DNA from: DASRBN01 sp035294305
Lineage (GTDB): Bacteria > Chloroflexota > Ktedonobacteria > Ktedonobacterales > Ktedonobacteraceae
Direction of reading: 5' to 3'
Assembly (NCBI GenBank): GCA_035294305.1
Contig: DATGLD010000048.1
Coordinates: 1 to 64,000, forward strand
DNA length: 64,000 bases
A model generated the notes under the pieces. The model was given only the letters and a program-made list of their open reading frames with translations, was not told where the DNA came from and searched no databases. Of the stretch, positions 25,461 to 34,395 are shown piece after piece. The position numbers and the translations under genes were made by a program. How positions within the stretch are numbered: position 1 is the first letter of the stretch; each line of letters opens with the position of its first letter.

Positions 25461-26261
25461 TTACAGGGACATGCGGGTGAGATCCTTCTTTTTCTCCCGA
25501 TCGGTATGCCTGCTTTGCGGCGGGACTTGCGCCGGGGACCCTGAACCCATATGGACGAGCGCAAGAGCGGTACGCACAGCAACCGGTTCGTATTCGGGGG
25601 CCATGTGAGCCAGGACGGTCAAGGCGGTTCTGGCCAGGTGACGCGCATACTGCTGCACCGCCTCCTCTCGATTGCGCTCGCGGCATGCCTGGAGAATACG
25701 CCCATGTTCCACCGCGCTCACCGATTGCGCGTGGATCTCTCGGTACGCCAGGATTAAGCGATAGCGCTGGCTCTGGTCAGCATAACTGGCTATAGTGGCA
25801 CGCAACTGTTCTCCTGCCTGAGAGACCAGCAGTTGATGAAAACGACGATGCGGCCCCTCCCACTCCTCCACCGTCGTAGCGGCACACATACTGGAGAGGG
25901 CGGCATCGAGTTCAGCAAAATCCTCCTCCCGCAAGCAGGGAATCGTCAGAGCAAGGCCTAGTGTTTCCAACTGGATCCGCCCCGCGTAGAGCATGTCCAG
26001 CCTCACCGGTTCCAGTGGAGCGACCCGCGCGCGCTGATACCTGCCCGCCTCCACCAGGCCTTCGCGCTGGAGCATGCGCAGCACCTCACGCAAGGGTGTG
26101 CGGCTGACTCCAAGCGCCTGTGCGAGGTCCCGTTCAGGAAGTCTCGCACCTGGAGGATACACTCCATCCAGAATCAGCTGGCGCAGGCGGTGGTGGAGCG
26201 CTGTACTACCACCTGCTTGCTCATCTTCCCCCGGCACTCCTGGTGTCTCGGTCTCTGTCAT
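25461..26261 (-). CDS. GntR-family regulator, FCD (FadR) subfamily
   Basis: Transcription factor of 266 residues. The N-terminal winged helix shows LRQLILDGVYPPGARLPERDLAQALGVSRTPLREVLR, here split by standard GntR positions, and the C-terminal all-helical FCD domain has the metal/ligand His pattern (HRRFHQLL, VEHGRIL). It is divergent from the hydroxylase/dioxygenase operon, with two TGGTATACCA palindromes between them, so it probably represses both directions until an aromatic or carboxylate effector binds. The stretch after residue 240 is a charged tail of no known function. Confidence 0.9.
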   Translation of the reverse strand: MTETETPGVPGEDEQAGGSTALHHRLRQLILDGVYPPGARLPERDLAQALGVSRTPLREVLRMLQREGLVEAGRYQRARVAPLEPVRLDMLYAGRIQLETLGLALTIPCLREEDFAELDAALSSMCAATTVEEWEGPHRRFHQLLVSQAGEQLRATIASYADQSQRYRLILAYREIHAQSVSAVEHGRILQACRERNREEAVQQYARHLARTALTVLAHMAPEYEPVAVRTALALVHMGSGSPAQVPPQSRHTDREKKKDLTRMSL

Positions 26262-26341
26262 AGATCAACCTTTCAAATGTCTTATTCCACATCAGAAGCC
26301 TCAAGGCGTCCGGGAAAAGGCCTCCGTGACCATCTGATTGC

Positions 26342-26355
26342 AATGGTATACCATT
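26342..26355. promoter_or_regulatory. GntR-type operator, regulator side
   Basis: Perfect 14-bp palindrome AATGGTATACCATT. It overlaps a possible minus-strand -10 (TATACC) with TTGACA at 26371-26366, spacing 15 bp, so it probably serves autoregulation. Confidence 0.72.
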
Positions 26356-26447
26356 ACTATGAATATGTCAAGGAGTAGAGCAGGATATTTGGTCATATGA
26401 ATGAAATGAGAGCCGAAGAGAAATCCTTGAAAATCAGGTCTTTCCTC

Positions 26448-26477
26448 TTGACAGGTTCATCCTTATCAATGTATTAT
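26448..26477 (+). promoter_or_regulatory. Promoter of the hydroxylase operon
   Basis: TTGACA (26448-26453), 18 bp, TATTAT (26472-26477); its -10 box overlaps the operator at 26476-26489. Confidence 0.7.
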
Positions 26478-26489
26478 TGGTATACCAAT
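26476..26489. promoter_or_regulatory. GntR-type operator, hydroxylase side
   Basis: Perfect 14-bp palindrome ATTGGTATACCAAT sharing the TGGTATACCA core with 26342-26355; centre-to-centre distance 134 bp. Together with the two promoters it accounts for the 26262-26602 gap. Confidence 0.75.
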
Positions 26490-26602
26490 TATTTTTTAGA
26501 ATATTGCCTCTGGTATATATTTTAGGAATACAGCCCGGCATTGAAAACCGCGGTAAAGGCGCTGGAGCTGGCAGAAGCGCTCGTAAGGAGGTGAGCTTGA
26601 CC

Positions 26603-28192
26603 ATGAGCGATATGATCTGTGATGTGGCGATCATTGGCTATGGACCAACAGGCCAGATGCTTGCATTGCTCCTTGGTGAGAAAGGATACCGTGTTGTGGT
26701 GTTTGAACGCTGGCCAAACTTATACCCGAGGCCGCGTGCCGTCCACTACGACCACGAAATCGCGCGCATTTTCCAGGCGGCGGGGATTGCGGAGGCCCTG
26801 GCCCCTGTCGTCGAACCCGGTGGCGTCTACGAGTGGCGCAATGCCAGAGGGGAAACGCTGCTGAGTTTTGATCGGTCAGAGCAAAGCGAATCAGGTTGGC
26901 CCAGCAGCACCATGTTCTCGCAACCGCAACTCGAAGCGATCCTGGATGCCAGGGTGAAAGCGCTGCCCGCCGTGACCGTCTATCAAGGATGGACGGTCGA
27001 GCAGGTTGAGCAAATGCAGGACACCGTTCACCTGCAGGTCAGGAAGCAGGCCGTCACCTCTGCAGGCGAACTATTGCCTGTCGACGAACTCCTCTCCGTG
27101 CGCGCCCGCTACGTCATCGGTGCGGACGGCGCGAATAGCTTCCTGCGCCAGCACATGCGAACCTCGCTCACCGATCTCGGCTTCCTGTTTGACTGGCTCG
27201 TGGTCGATATTATTCCCCACGAGCAACGTGAATGGATCCCGCGCAATTTGCAGGTCTGCGACCCGGCGCGTCCAACGACCGTGGTGTCGGGAGGAAAGGG
27301 CCGTCGCCGCTGGGAGTTCATGCGACTGCCAGGAGAGCGTGTGGAAGACCTCAATTCCTCAGAGACGGTGTGGCAGCTGCTCGCTCCCTGGAACATCACC
27401 CCTCAGAATGCCGCGCTCGAACGCCACGCCATCTACACCTTTAAGGCGTGCTGGGCCGATAGCTGGCATGATGGGCGCTTCCTCCTCGCGGGTGACGCGG
27501 CTCATCTCATGCCACCGTTCGCCGGTCAGGGAATGTGCGCCGGAGTGAGAGACGCAGCGAATCTCGCCTGGAAGCTCGACCTGGCGCTGTCCGGGCGAGC
27601 AGAGGTGCGCCTGCTCGATAGCTATACGAGCGAGCGACTTCCCCATGTGCAAAACATTATCCATTTTTCTGTCGAGTTAGGTAAGATCATCTGTATCAGC
27701 GACCCTGAGGCAGCAACCATGCGCGATGCGAACCTGCTCGCCGCGCGCCAGCAAGCAGCGCAGGGAAGCTTGTCCCAGATCTCGTTCCCTCCCGGCCCGG
27801 GCATCTTCCTGGAGGGTGATCCCCTGGCCGGCCAGATGTTCTTGCAGCGCGAGGTCGCGCGTTTCGACAAGCGAGGATTGTTCGACGATATGGCCGGCAG
27901 AGGCTTTTTTTTAATCAGCACAGCCGGTGATCCCGCCCACCACCTTTCTCCCGCTGACGAATCCTTCTTCACGTCGATTGGTGGGCATTTTGTTTCTCTC
28001 AGCAACAACGCAGGCGAGCAAGCCGGGTCGATCATCGACATTTCCGGTGCGTATGCTGAATGGTTCGCGGCCAAGAACTGCGCGGTCGTGCTGACACGAC
28101 CGGATTTTGCGATCTATGGAACTGCGCCTGATCTGGCCGGCGCGGTCAAGTTAGTCAGGAGCCTGCGCGAGCAGTTGCATCCATCTTTATAA
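26603..28192 (+). CDS. FAD-dependent aromatic hydroxylase, MhpA-like
   Basis: Flavoprotein monooxygenase of about 529 residues. Seen: the Rossmann motif AIIGYGPTGQMLA, the substrate/FAD segment YPRPRAVHYDHE, the DG motif YVIGADGANSFLR, and the GD motif GRFLLAGDAAHLMPPFAGQGM. It belongs to the phenol hydroxylase/3-(3-hydroxyphenyl)propionate hydroxylase group, adding one oxygen to a phenolic ring with NAD(P)H. ATG 26603 follows AAGGAGGTGA; the frame stays open back to 26477, but that part overlaps the operator and is not coding. First gene of an operon with the VOC dioxygenase-like gene. Confidence 0.9.
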   Translation: MSDMICDVAIIGYGPTGQMLALLLGEKGYRVVVFERWPNLYPRPRAVHYDHEIARIFQAAGIAEALAPVVEPGGVYEWRNARGETLLSFDRSEQSESGWPSSTMFSQPQLEAILDARVKALPAVTVYQGWTVEQVEQMQDTVHLQVRKQAVTSAGELLPVDELLSVRARYVIGADGANSFLRQHMRTSLTDLGFLFDWLVVDIIPHEQREWIPRNLQVCDPARPTTVVSGGKGRRRWEFMRLPGERVEDLNSSETVWQLLAPWNITPQNAALERHAIYTFKACWADSWHDGRFLLAGDAAHLMPPFAGQGMCAGVRDAANLAWKLDLALSGRAEVRLLDSYTSERLPHVQNIIHFSVELGKIICISDPEAATMRDANLLAARQQAAQGSLSQISFPPGPGIFLEGDPLAGQMFLQREVARFDKRGLFDDMAGRGFFLISTAGDPAHHLSPADESFFTSIGGHFVSLSNNAGEQAGSIIDISGAYAEWFAAKNCAVVLTRPDFAIYGTAPDLAGAVKLVRSLREQLHPSL

Positions 28193-28212
28193 CAGGCGAA
28201 AGGAGTTCCACA

Positions 28213-28827
28213 ATGGCAGAACAGCGCCAAACCAGTCCGGTGCAGGAAAGTTCCGTTGAAGAAGTGATTGTTCCTGCGCGCTTGCATCATGTCAATCTGA
28301 AAGCGTACCGCTTCGAGGAGATGCGCGCGTTCTATACAGCGCTGATCGGTATTCACCCCGTGGCCGAGGTCGGCGCGTTTGGCTGGTATACCTATGATAC
28401 CGCCAATCACCGCCTGGCGCTCATGCACCTTCCCCATTTCACCGAGCGCGTACCCGCAAGCGCGGGCATGCATCACATGGCTTTTGAGTATGATTCTCTT
28501 GATGACCTGATGCGCACGTACCTGCGCCTCAAGAAGATCGGAGTGCTTCCGGCAGGCGTTCTGGATCATGGGATGACCACTTCTTTCTACTACCGCGATC
28601 CCGATGGCAACTACGTTGAGTTGCAGGTGGACAATTTCGGGCCGGATCCGGCAAAGAGCACCGCCTTTATGCACACACCGCCCTTTCTCGCCAATCCCAT
28701 CGGAGTACCTATCAATCCTGAAAGCTACGTGGTTGCCTGGCAACAGGGCGCTTCCCTCCCGGAATTGCACGAGCGGTCCTATACCGGTGAGTTCGCAGAA
28801 GGCGCGGCGGAACTCGCTATCGACTAA
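28213..28827 (+). CDS. VOC-family extradiol dioxygenase-like protein
   Basis: Vicinal-oxygen-chelate protein of 204 residues. One VOC module (about residues 24-140) shows metal-ligand candidates His in LHHVNL, His in GMHHMAFE and Glu in NYVELQVD, with a DPDGNY turn typical of glyoxalase/bleomycin-resistance/extradiol dioxygenases. It lies 20 nt after the aromatic hydroxylase and is co-transcribed, so ring cleavage of the hydroxylated product (a catechol) is likely. A single-module length is shorter than classical two-module extradiol enzymes. AAAGGAG precedes the ATG. Confidence 0.82.
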   Translation: MAEQRQTSPVQESSVEEVIVPARLHHVNLKAYRFEEMRAFYTALIGIHPVAEVGAFGWYTYDTANHRLALMHLPHFTERVPASAGMHHMAFEYDSLDDLMRTYLRLKKIGVLPAGVLDHGMTTSFYYRDPDGNYVELQVDNFGPDPAKSTAFMHTPPFLANPIGVPINPESYVVAWQQGASLPELHERSYTGEFAEGAAELAID

Positions 28828-28834
28828 CCTCGTA

Positions 28835-30367
28835 CTATATCCCCATCCTGGGCCGATACTGTACCGCCTCCGCTACATGGTTGGCGGCAACCGTCTCGCT
28901 TCCCGCCAGGTCGGCAATCGTCCGCGCCAGTTTCAGTACGCGATGGTAGGCTCTGGCCGATAGATGCAATTGCTGCACCGCCGCTTTCAACAGTTTCTCT
29001 CCTGAAGCATCGGTGTGGCAGAAGTCGCGCACTTCCGTTGGCCCCATTTCGGCGTTACAGGTCAGTTTCGTCCCCTGGAAGCGCTCCAACTGGCGTTCCC
29101 TGGCAGCCTGCACGCGCTTGCGAATCGTTTCAGAGGTCTCCACCTGCCGTTTATCGGCCAGTTTCTCATAATCCACTCGTGGCACCTCGACATGAATATC
29201 AATGCGGTCGAGCAAGGGGCCGCTGATTTTCTTCTGATAGCGGGCAATCGCTATCGCGGAGCAAGTGCATTCTCTCACCGGATCACCATAAAAGCCGCAT
29301 GGACAGGGATTCATGGCACCTATCAGCATAAAGTTTGCCGGATAGGTAATCGTGCCCTGCGCGCGCGAGATCGTCACCACTTTGTCTTCCAGTGGTTGGC
29401 GCAGCACTTCCAGCACGTTCTGGCCGAATTCAGGTAGTTCGTCAAGGAAGAGAACACCGCGATGGGCCAGGCTGATCTCCCCTGGGCGCGGCATGCGACC
29501 CCCTCCCACCAGTCCTGCATGGCTGATGGTGTGATGCGGAGCGCGAAACGGACGCTGCAAAACCAGCGGGACATCCGAGGGCAGCATCCCACTCACACTA
29601 TAAATTTTCGTCACCTCGAGTGCTTCCTCGAAAACCATGCGCGGCAGGATCGATGGGGTTGCGCGCGCCAGCAAGGTCTTGCCAGATCCAGGTGGGCCAC
29701 TCATCAATAAATTGTGCCCACCACTGGCCGCGACCTCCAGGGCCCGCTTGACATGCTCCTGGCCCCGCACAGAGGCCATATCATGCGCGTAGAACCCCGG
29801 GTCGGCACGATCCAGAAGGCGAGGATCAGCAATATAAGGTTCAATCTGCCGGTCGCCGTTGAGATGAGCCACGAGCTGACCCAGCGTCTCAACAGGATAG
29901 ATGATCACCTCCTGCACCAGGGCCGCTTCCATCGCATCACTCGCAGGCACAAAGACTGCCTTAACCTGCTTCTCCCGCGCCAGAGCGACCATCGGTAAAA
30001 TACCATTGGTATGGCGCAGGCTGCCATCCAGGGAAAGCTCTCCCAGAAAGAGGTAGGCTTCTGCGGCCCGTTCATCCAGGTTGATTTGCCCTGACGCAAT
30101 CAGTATTCCTATGGCTATAGGAAGATCATATGAGGGACCCTCTTTACGCAAATCGGCAGGGGCCAGGTTGACAGTGATACGCTTGAACGGGAACAGGCAG
30201 CCGCTGTTCTTAATCGCGGAACGCACGCGCTCGCGGGATTCATTGACAGCAGCATCGGGGAGACCAACAATCGTAAAGGCTGGCAGGCCATTGGAGAGAT
30301 CCACTTCCACTTCCACGATGGCTCCCTCCAGTCCGATGACCGCGCAGCTTTGAATCTTTGCCAACAT
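28835..30367 (-). CDS. YifB/ComM-family Mg-chelatase-like AAA+ ATPase
   Basis: AAA+ protein of about 510 residues. The N-terminal ChlI-like domain (residues 1-170, IVGLPDAAVNESRERVRSA) is followed by Walker A GPPGSGKTLLAR, Walker B GVLFLDELPEF, NPCPCGFYGD with a Cys cluster, and a C-terminal Mg_chelatase_C domain (SARAYHRVLKLARTIADL). ComM homologues act as branch-migration helicases in natural transformation. ATG 30367 is chosen with GGAGG 10 nt upstream; a TTG at 30373 lies nearer to it. It is convergent with the VOC gene, 7 nt apart. Confidence 0.93.
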   Translation of the reverse strand: MLAKIQSCAVIGLEGAIVEVEVDLSNGLPAFTIVGLPDAAVNESRERVRSAIKNSGCLFPFKRITVNLAPADLRKEGPSYDLPIAIGILIASGQINLDERAAEAYLFLGELSLDGSLRHTNGILPMVALAREKQVKAVFVPASDAMEAALVQEVIIYPVETLGQLVAHLNGDRQIEPYIADPRLLDRADPGFYAHDMASVRGQEHVKRALEVAASGGHNLLMSGPPGSGKTLLARATPSILPRMVFEEALEVTKIYSVSGMLPSDVPLVLQRPFRAPHHTISHAGLVGGGRMPRPGEISLAHRGVLFLDELPEFGQNVLEVLRQPLEDKVVTISRAQGTITYPANFMLIGAMNPCPCGFYGDPVRECTCSAIAIARYQKKISGPLLDRIDIHVEVPRVDYEKLADKRQVETSETIRKRVQAARERQLERFQGTKLTCNAEMGPTEVRDFCHTDASGEKLLKAAVQQLHLSARAYHRVLKLARTIADLAGSETVAANHVAEAVQYRPRMGI

Positions 30368-30542
30368 AGTCAAGACGCCTCCACAACATATTTCTCGTGC
30401 ATTATGCCTGAGTTAGCGGGAAAATGCAAGCTATGGAGAAACTAACACTAGAGCGCTGGAATATCAGCCGGTAACAGGTCATCAAGGCAGAGCTATGATG
30501 GCAATTGCGAATAAACGTTCCTTGATCTGCTGACGAGATAAA

Positions 30543-30587
30543 AAAAGAGACAGGATGCGATCAAATTCAACTCATCCTGCCTCTTTT
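30543..30587 (-). terminator. Rho-independent terminator after the GlsB-like gene
   Basis: 15-bp stem (one G-T pair) around a 15-nt loop, AAAAGAGGCAGGATG to CATCCTGTCTCTTTT on the minus strand, ending in a run of six T. It ends the transcript of 30629-30934. Confidence 0.8.
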
Positions 30588-30628
30588 ACTCGTCGAATAT
30601 GCTTCTTTGATACAAGCCTTAAGAGCAT

Positions 30629-30934
30629 TTAGACGCGGGTCGTCGCGCTTCTGCCTGTAAATGCATGTATGATAGCAACCAGGATACATGCACCGATCAA
30701 TGCTACGACGAAACTTCCCCAGAAGCCAAAAGAGGCATTGGGGACTAAAATGTCCATGAGTATGCCGCCTATAAGGGCACCTACCAGCCCAACAATTAGA
30801 TCGCCAAGGAGACCAAAGCCCTTACCAGGCATAATCACACCCGCTAACCACCCGGCGAGCAGACCAATAATAATCCAGCCTATGAACCCGCCAGGATTCA
30901 AAGCAGCCGCTATCACCATTGTTGCCATTGACAT
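30629..30934 (-). CDS. GlsB/YeaQ/YmgE-family (transglycosylase-associated) membrane protein
   Basis: 101-residue membrane protein with three hydrophobic, Gly-rich helices. The repeats GWIIIGLLAGWLAGVIMPGKG and GLVGALIGGILMDIL are diagnostic of the transglycosylase-associated/GlsB stress-response family. Its molecular function is not known; members are induced by envelope stress. It is a single gene with its own terminator. Confidence 0.9.
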   Translation of the reverse strand: MSMATMVIAAALNPGGFIGWIIIGLLAGWLAGVIMPGKGFGLLGDLIVGLVGALIGGILMDILVPNASFGFWGSFVVALIGACILVAIIHAFTGRSATTRV

Positions 30935-31062
30935 TTCTCCATTCTCTCTGTCTCAATAAAGTCGAAATGATACCCAGCATTTTCAGTCTTCTCCCAGAAG
31001 CATGTGCTGGTTATACTTTACACGAATAATACGAAAAACAAGATGCACAAGGACGTAAGAAG

Positions 31063-32256
31063 ATGCCGGACCACGCGCGTTTCTTGATTCTGATGCCATC
31101 TGGCATTGGAGACGCTGCGGCCATAGGACTAAGCGCCATCGATCAAATTGTTAAAAATAATCCGACAGCGTATGGAAAAATTGATGTAGTCTGCAACGAA
31201 TTGCAGGCCGATCTTTTTAAAGATGATCCTCGCGTTAATGAAATGCTCTTCGTCAAAAGCCTTCTTTTCCCCACGCCGGATGCAAGAACCTGGATCAAGG
31301 GAATGATTCTCCCACCTGAAGCGCGTCGCCTCAGAGATGTGATACGAAGTAAAGGCTATGAAGGAATATTTCCTGGTAACTCAACACCAATCTTTTACCG
31401 CGGCTTGCACGCCACTATTATAAAAGTAAGCCTGCTCGAGGTATTGCAAGCTTTTTTATTGCTGCGAACCGGCGCAGATCTACCTATTGGTAAAATCACG
31501 CGCCAGGCCATTAACGCTTATTTTGGCAATAAACTACCTGAACCGGGCATCGATGAAGCTATTCCCCTATATGTACATCCTGGCCACCTGCAAAAAGCGG
31601 TTGACATCATTGAAAGCATAAAAGAGCTATCGCGTATCCCTAAAGAGCGGAGCCGCCTCTTGATGATTGCGCCAGATGCATCTTCTCACATCACAAGGCC
31701 GCCGGCAGGTTTGCTTGCCGATGGCATAAGCGCCGCCCTGCGTATGCAACCAGACCTGCTCGTCTATATCTTGCCCGGCTATACGGACGTCTCTGTTGCC
31801 GGTACTCTCTACAACGTGCTCGCGCCTCGCTTCGATAAGCGTATTTTTCTCATGCCGCCTGAACCCCGACCCTCGCTACTCGACATCACCATGCTCATTG
31901 ACCAGGCAGATGTCTTTATAACCGGCGATACCGGGACAATGCACCTGGCTGTCACAACTCGAAAATTGAGTGATGGCGCAGTCGTTAGCTTATCCCCGCG
32001 AAACGCATTGAATACTATTGCCATCTTTGGTGGTACTAACCCTGGTTTGCATGGATATAGCAAGCAAACTATTATTTTAGGCCGGGGTCGCGAAGAACAA
32101 CGGTCTGTGACACCGGGCATGTTCAAAGAAGCTTACCCCTACAAATGGCGGAATTTCTTCGATCACATTGCTCCACAACAGCTAACCGAAGCGATTATCA
32201 CACTATTGCAATCTAATGACACGAGACCGCTCAATCCCTGGGGTCTGTCTTGCTGA
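31063..32256 (+). CDS. Glycosyltransferase family 9-like protein
   Basis: 397-residue protein resembling ADP-heptose:LPS heptosyltransferases (GT9): an N-terminal strand MPSGIGDAAAIGLSAI, the nucleotide-sugar region IAPDASSHITRPPAG, and DVFITGDTGTMHLAV near the C-terminus, the equivalent of the family's conserved D-T/S-G-x-x-H-L-A. Chloroflexota lack LPS, so the acceptor is probably another surface glycan or glycolipid. The last codons (WGLSC and stop) lie inside a dispersed repeat, so the natural C-terminus may have been altered. The gene stands alone. Confidence 0.72.
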   Translation: MPDHARFLILMPSGIGDAAAIGLSAIDQIVKNNPTAYGKIDVVCNELQADLFKDDPRVNEMLFVKSLLFPTPDARTWIKGMILPPEARRLRDVIRSKGYEGIFPGNSTPIFYRGLHATIIKVSLLEVLQAFLLLRTGADLPIGKITRQAINAYFGNKLPEPGIDEAIPLYVHPGHLQKAVDIIESIKELSRIPKERSRLLMIAPDASSHITRPPAGLLADGISAALRMQPDLLVYILPGYTDVSVAGTLYNVLAPRFDKRIFLMPPEPRPSLLDITMLIDQADVFITGDTGTMHLAVTTRKLSDGAVVSLSPRNALNTIAIFGGTNPGLHGYSKQTIILGRGREEQRSVTPGMFKEAYPYKWRNFFDHIAPQQLTEAIITLLQSNDTRPLNPWGLSC

Positions 32257-32275
32257 GCGCAGCGAAGAGTCCCCC
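32240..32275. repeat. Dispersed repeat with GCTGAGCGCAGCG core
   Basis: Sequence flanked by GGGG and CCCCC with core CTTGCTGAGCGCAGCGAAGA, an element type that is very common between genes in many bacterial genomes. It overlaps the end of the GT9-like gene and supplies its TGA. The core is related to the stem at 41999-42059. Confidence 0.5.
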
Positions 32276-32417
32276 GTCACACGATGAGGAAGCGCCGCAA
32301 ATAGGTACATTGCACCATGTATCTTTCCCCAAGGATGTGTACAATATCGCTGGGATAAAGTACTGTTAAGCTGGCAGTACGTTGGATACACTAGAGAAAG
32401 TGTAAGGGAAAAGAACT

Positions 32418-33410
32418 ATGCTTCGCGTAAAAATGGCAGGCCTGGGCTGGTATTTACCGGAACGGCGCGTGACAAATGTCGAACTTGAGAAGCGACTCGG
32501 CATTCCGGCGGGCTGGATTGAACGCGCGACAGGCGTAATGGAGCGTCGCTATGTTTCTGCCTGCGAATCAGCGGTCAGTATGGGGGCCGCTGCCGCCTAT
32601 ATGGCGCTACGGCATGCCGGATTAGAGGTAAATGATATCGATGCGATTATTGGAGCGTCGTCGGCGCCCCATCAGGCCATTCCCTGCACGGCGGCACTGC
32701 TGCAGCGAGAGCTGGGAGCGCCGGAAGGGGCCAGCGCCTGCTTTGATATCAACGCTACCTGCCTGAGCTTCCTGTTCGCGCTTCAAACCGCTGCCCACCT
32801 GGTTACCGCGAATGTCTACCGTTCGGTGCTGATTTGCAGTACTGAAGTCGCCTCGCGCTCTCTAAACCCCCGGGAGCGCGAGAGTGCGGTTCTGTTCGGC
32901 GATGGGGCAGCGGCAGCTATAATTACCGCCAGTCAGGCCGGAGAGGAAAGCGCATTCTACCACGCTTTCTTCGAGACACATAGTAGCGGTGCCGATTTGA
33001 CAGAGATCACCGGGGGAGGAACGCATCATCATCCCAACGATCCCGGAACCACACCCGAAATGAACATGTTTCATATGCAGGGCCCCGCCATTTTTCGCCA
33101 GGCTGCGCTCCTGATGGAACCTTTTTTAGATCGTTTCTTCGCGGCATCTGGCTGGGAGCGCCGGCAGATTGATGCTGTTATACCACACCAGGCGAGCCGG
33201 CACGCCATTGAACAGCTGAGCAGGCGGTTCGGCTTCAGTAGCGATCAGTTGATACTCAATCTCGCGCTGCGTGGCAACTGCGTTTCCGCATCCATTCCCC
33301 TCGCTCTTGCGGAGGCAGTGTACGATGGGCGCATCCGGCGCGGCGACCGGATACTGCTGGTCGGCACCGGAGCCGGACTCACTTTGGGGGCTGCAGCCTT
33401 GATCTTCTAG
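32418..33410 (+). CDS. 3-oxoacyl-ACP synthase III / OleA-like condensing enzyme
   Basis: Thiolase-fold condensing enzyme of 330 residues. The catalytic triad is visible: Cys in INATCLSFLFAL (about residue 114), His in VIPHQASRHA and Asn in RGNCVSASIP. FabH starts fatty-acid synthesis; relatives such as OleA condense two acyl chains head to head. Its tight linkage to an NAD-epimerase-like reductase, a hydrolase and an adenylate-forming enzyme recalls OleA-OleD-OleC clusters more than housekeeping fabH, so a dedicated lipid pathway is likely. First gene of a four-gene operon; the reductase follows after 13 nt. Confidence 0.87.
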   Translation: MLRVKMAGLGWYLPERRVTNVELEKRLGIPAGWIERATGVMERRYVSACESAVSMGAAAAYMALRHAGLEVNDIDAIIGASSAPHQAIPCTAALLQRELGAPEGASACFDINATCLSFLFALQTAAHLVTANVYRSVLICSTEVASRSLNPRERESAVLFGDGAAAAIITASQAGEESAFYHAFFETHSSGADLTEITGGGTHHHPNDPGTTPEMNMFHMQGPAIFRQAALLMEPFLDRFFAASGWERRQIDAVIPHQASRHAIEQLSRRFGFSSDQLILNLALRGNCVSASIPLALAEAVYDGRIRRGDRILLVGTGAGLTLGAAALIF

Positions 33411-33423
33411 GATGGAGCGACGC

Positions 33424-34395
33424 ATGCGAATTCTTGTTACCGGCGGTACAGGCTTTCTCGGACAACACCTGGCAAGGGCCTTGCTGGCAAACGGCCACTA
33501 TGTACGTCTTATGGGACGCAACTTTAGCAACGTATCATCCCTATTAGCGGCCGGGGCAGAGCCCGTGGTTGCCGACTTGCGTGATCGAGTGGCCGTCAGT
33601 GCGGCGTGCGCGGGAATCGGGGTAGTCTATCACGCTGGAGCGTTCTCGGCGCCCTGGGGCAAACATTCCGATTTTTACGCCATCAACGTTGGTGGCACGC
33701 ATGCTGTGCTGGACAGTTGCCATAAGCACGGTGTTCGCCGGTTGATCTACGTGTCCTCGCCGAGTGTCGTCTTCGATGGCCGGGATCAGTATAGCGCGCC
33801 TGAAAACGTGCCATACCCGCGTCGCTTTACGTCGGTCTATGCATTGACCAAAAAGCTGGGCGAAGACATGGTTAACGCATCGGGCCTGGAAACTGTGACA
33901 CTGCGCCCCAAAGCCATTTTTGGCCCCGGCGATGCAACACTTTTGCCCCGGCTCATCAACGCTGCACGCCAGAAACGCCTGCCGCAGATCGGAAGTGGCC
34001 ACAATCGCGTTGACCTCACATACGTAGAAAACGTTGTGCATGCCCTGTTACTGGCGCTGGACTCTGGAACAGCGGTCGGCAAGACGTACACAATCACTAA
34101 CGACGAACACGTCCCGCTCTGGGATGTCATTCGCGATGTACTACACCGGCTCGAATTGCCCGCTGACTTGCGCGCAGTGCCTTTACCAGTCGCATTAGCA
34201 GTTGCGTCATTGATGGAAATGCGTGCCACACTGACCGGCAAAGAGCCGCTACTCACACGCTACTCGGCTCTCATTCTGGGCCGAACGCAGACATATGATA
34301 TCCGTGCGGCGCGTCACGACCTTGGGTATGTGCCTCGTGTCTCTCTTGCCGGGGGCATCGAACAAACTCTGGAATCGTTGAGGACGCAAATATGA
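33424..34395 (+). CDS. NAD(P)-dependent epimerase/dehydratase-like reductase (OleD/3-beta-HSD type)
   Basis: Extended short-chain dehydrogenase of about 324 residues. The N-terminal Rossmann motif is VTGGTGFLGQHLA, the catalytic Ser and YxxxK are in VSSPSVVFDG and YALTKKLGED, and LRPKAIFGPGD is the substrate region of 3-beta-hydroxysteroid/OleD-type enzymes. It would reduce a beta-keto product of the upstream condensing enzyme (inference). ATG 33424 is chosen with GGAG 6 nt before it; an ATG at 33412 precedes that site. It is coupled to the next gene by ATGA. Confidence 0.88.
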   Translation: MRILVTGGTGFLGQHLARALLANGHYVRLMGRNFSNVSSLLAAGAEPVVADLRDRVAVSAACAGIGVVYHAGAFSAPWGKHSDFYAINVGGTHAVLDSCHKHGVRRLIYVSSPSVVFDGRDQYSAPENVPYPRRFTSVYALTKKLGEDMVNASGLETVTLRPKAIFGPGDATLLPRLINAARQKRLPQIGSGHNRVDLTYVENVVHALLLALDSGTAVGKTYTITNDEHVPLWDVIRDVLHRLELPADLRAVPLPVALAVASLMEMRATLTGKEPLLTRYSALILGRTQTYDIRAARHDLGYVPRVSLAGGIEQTLESLRTQI

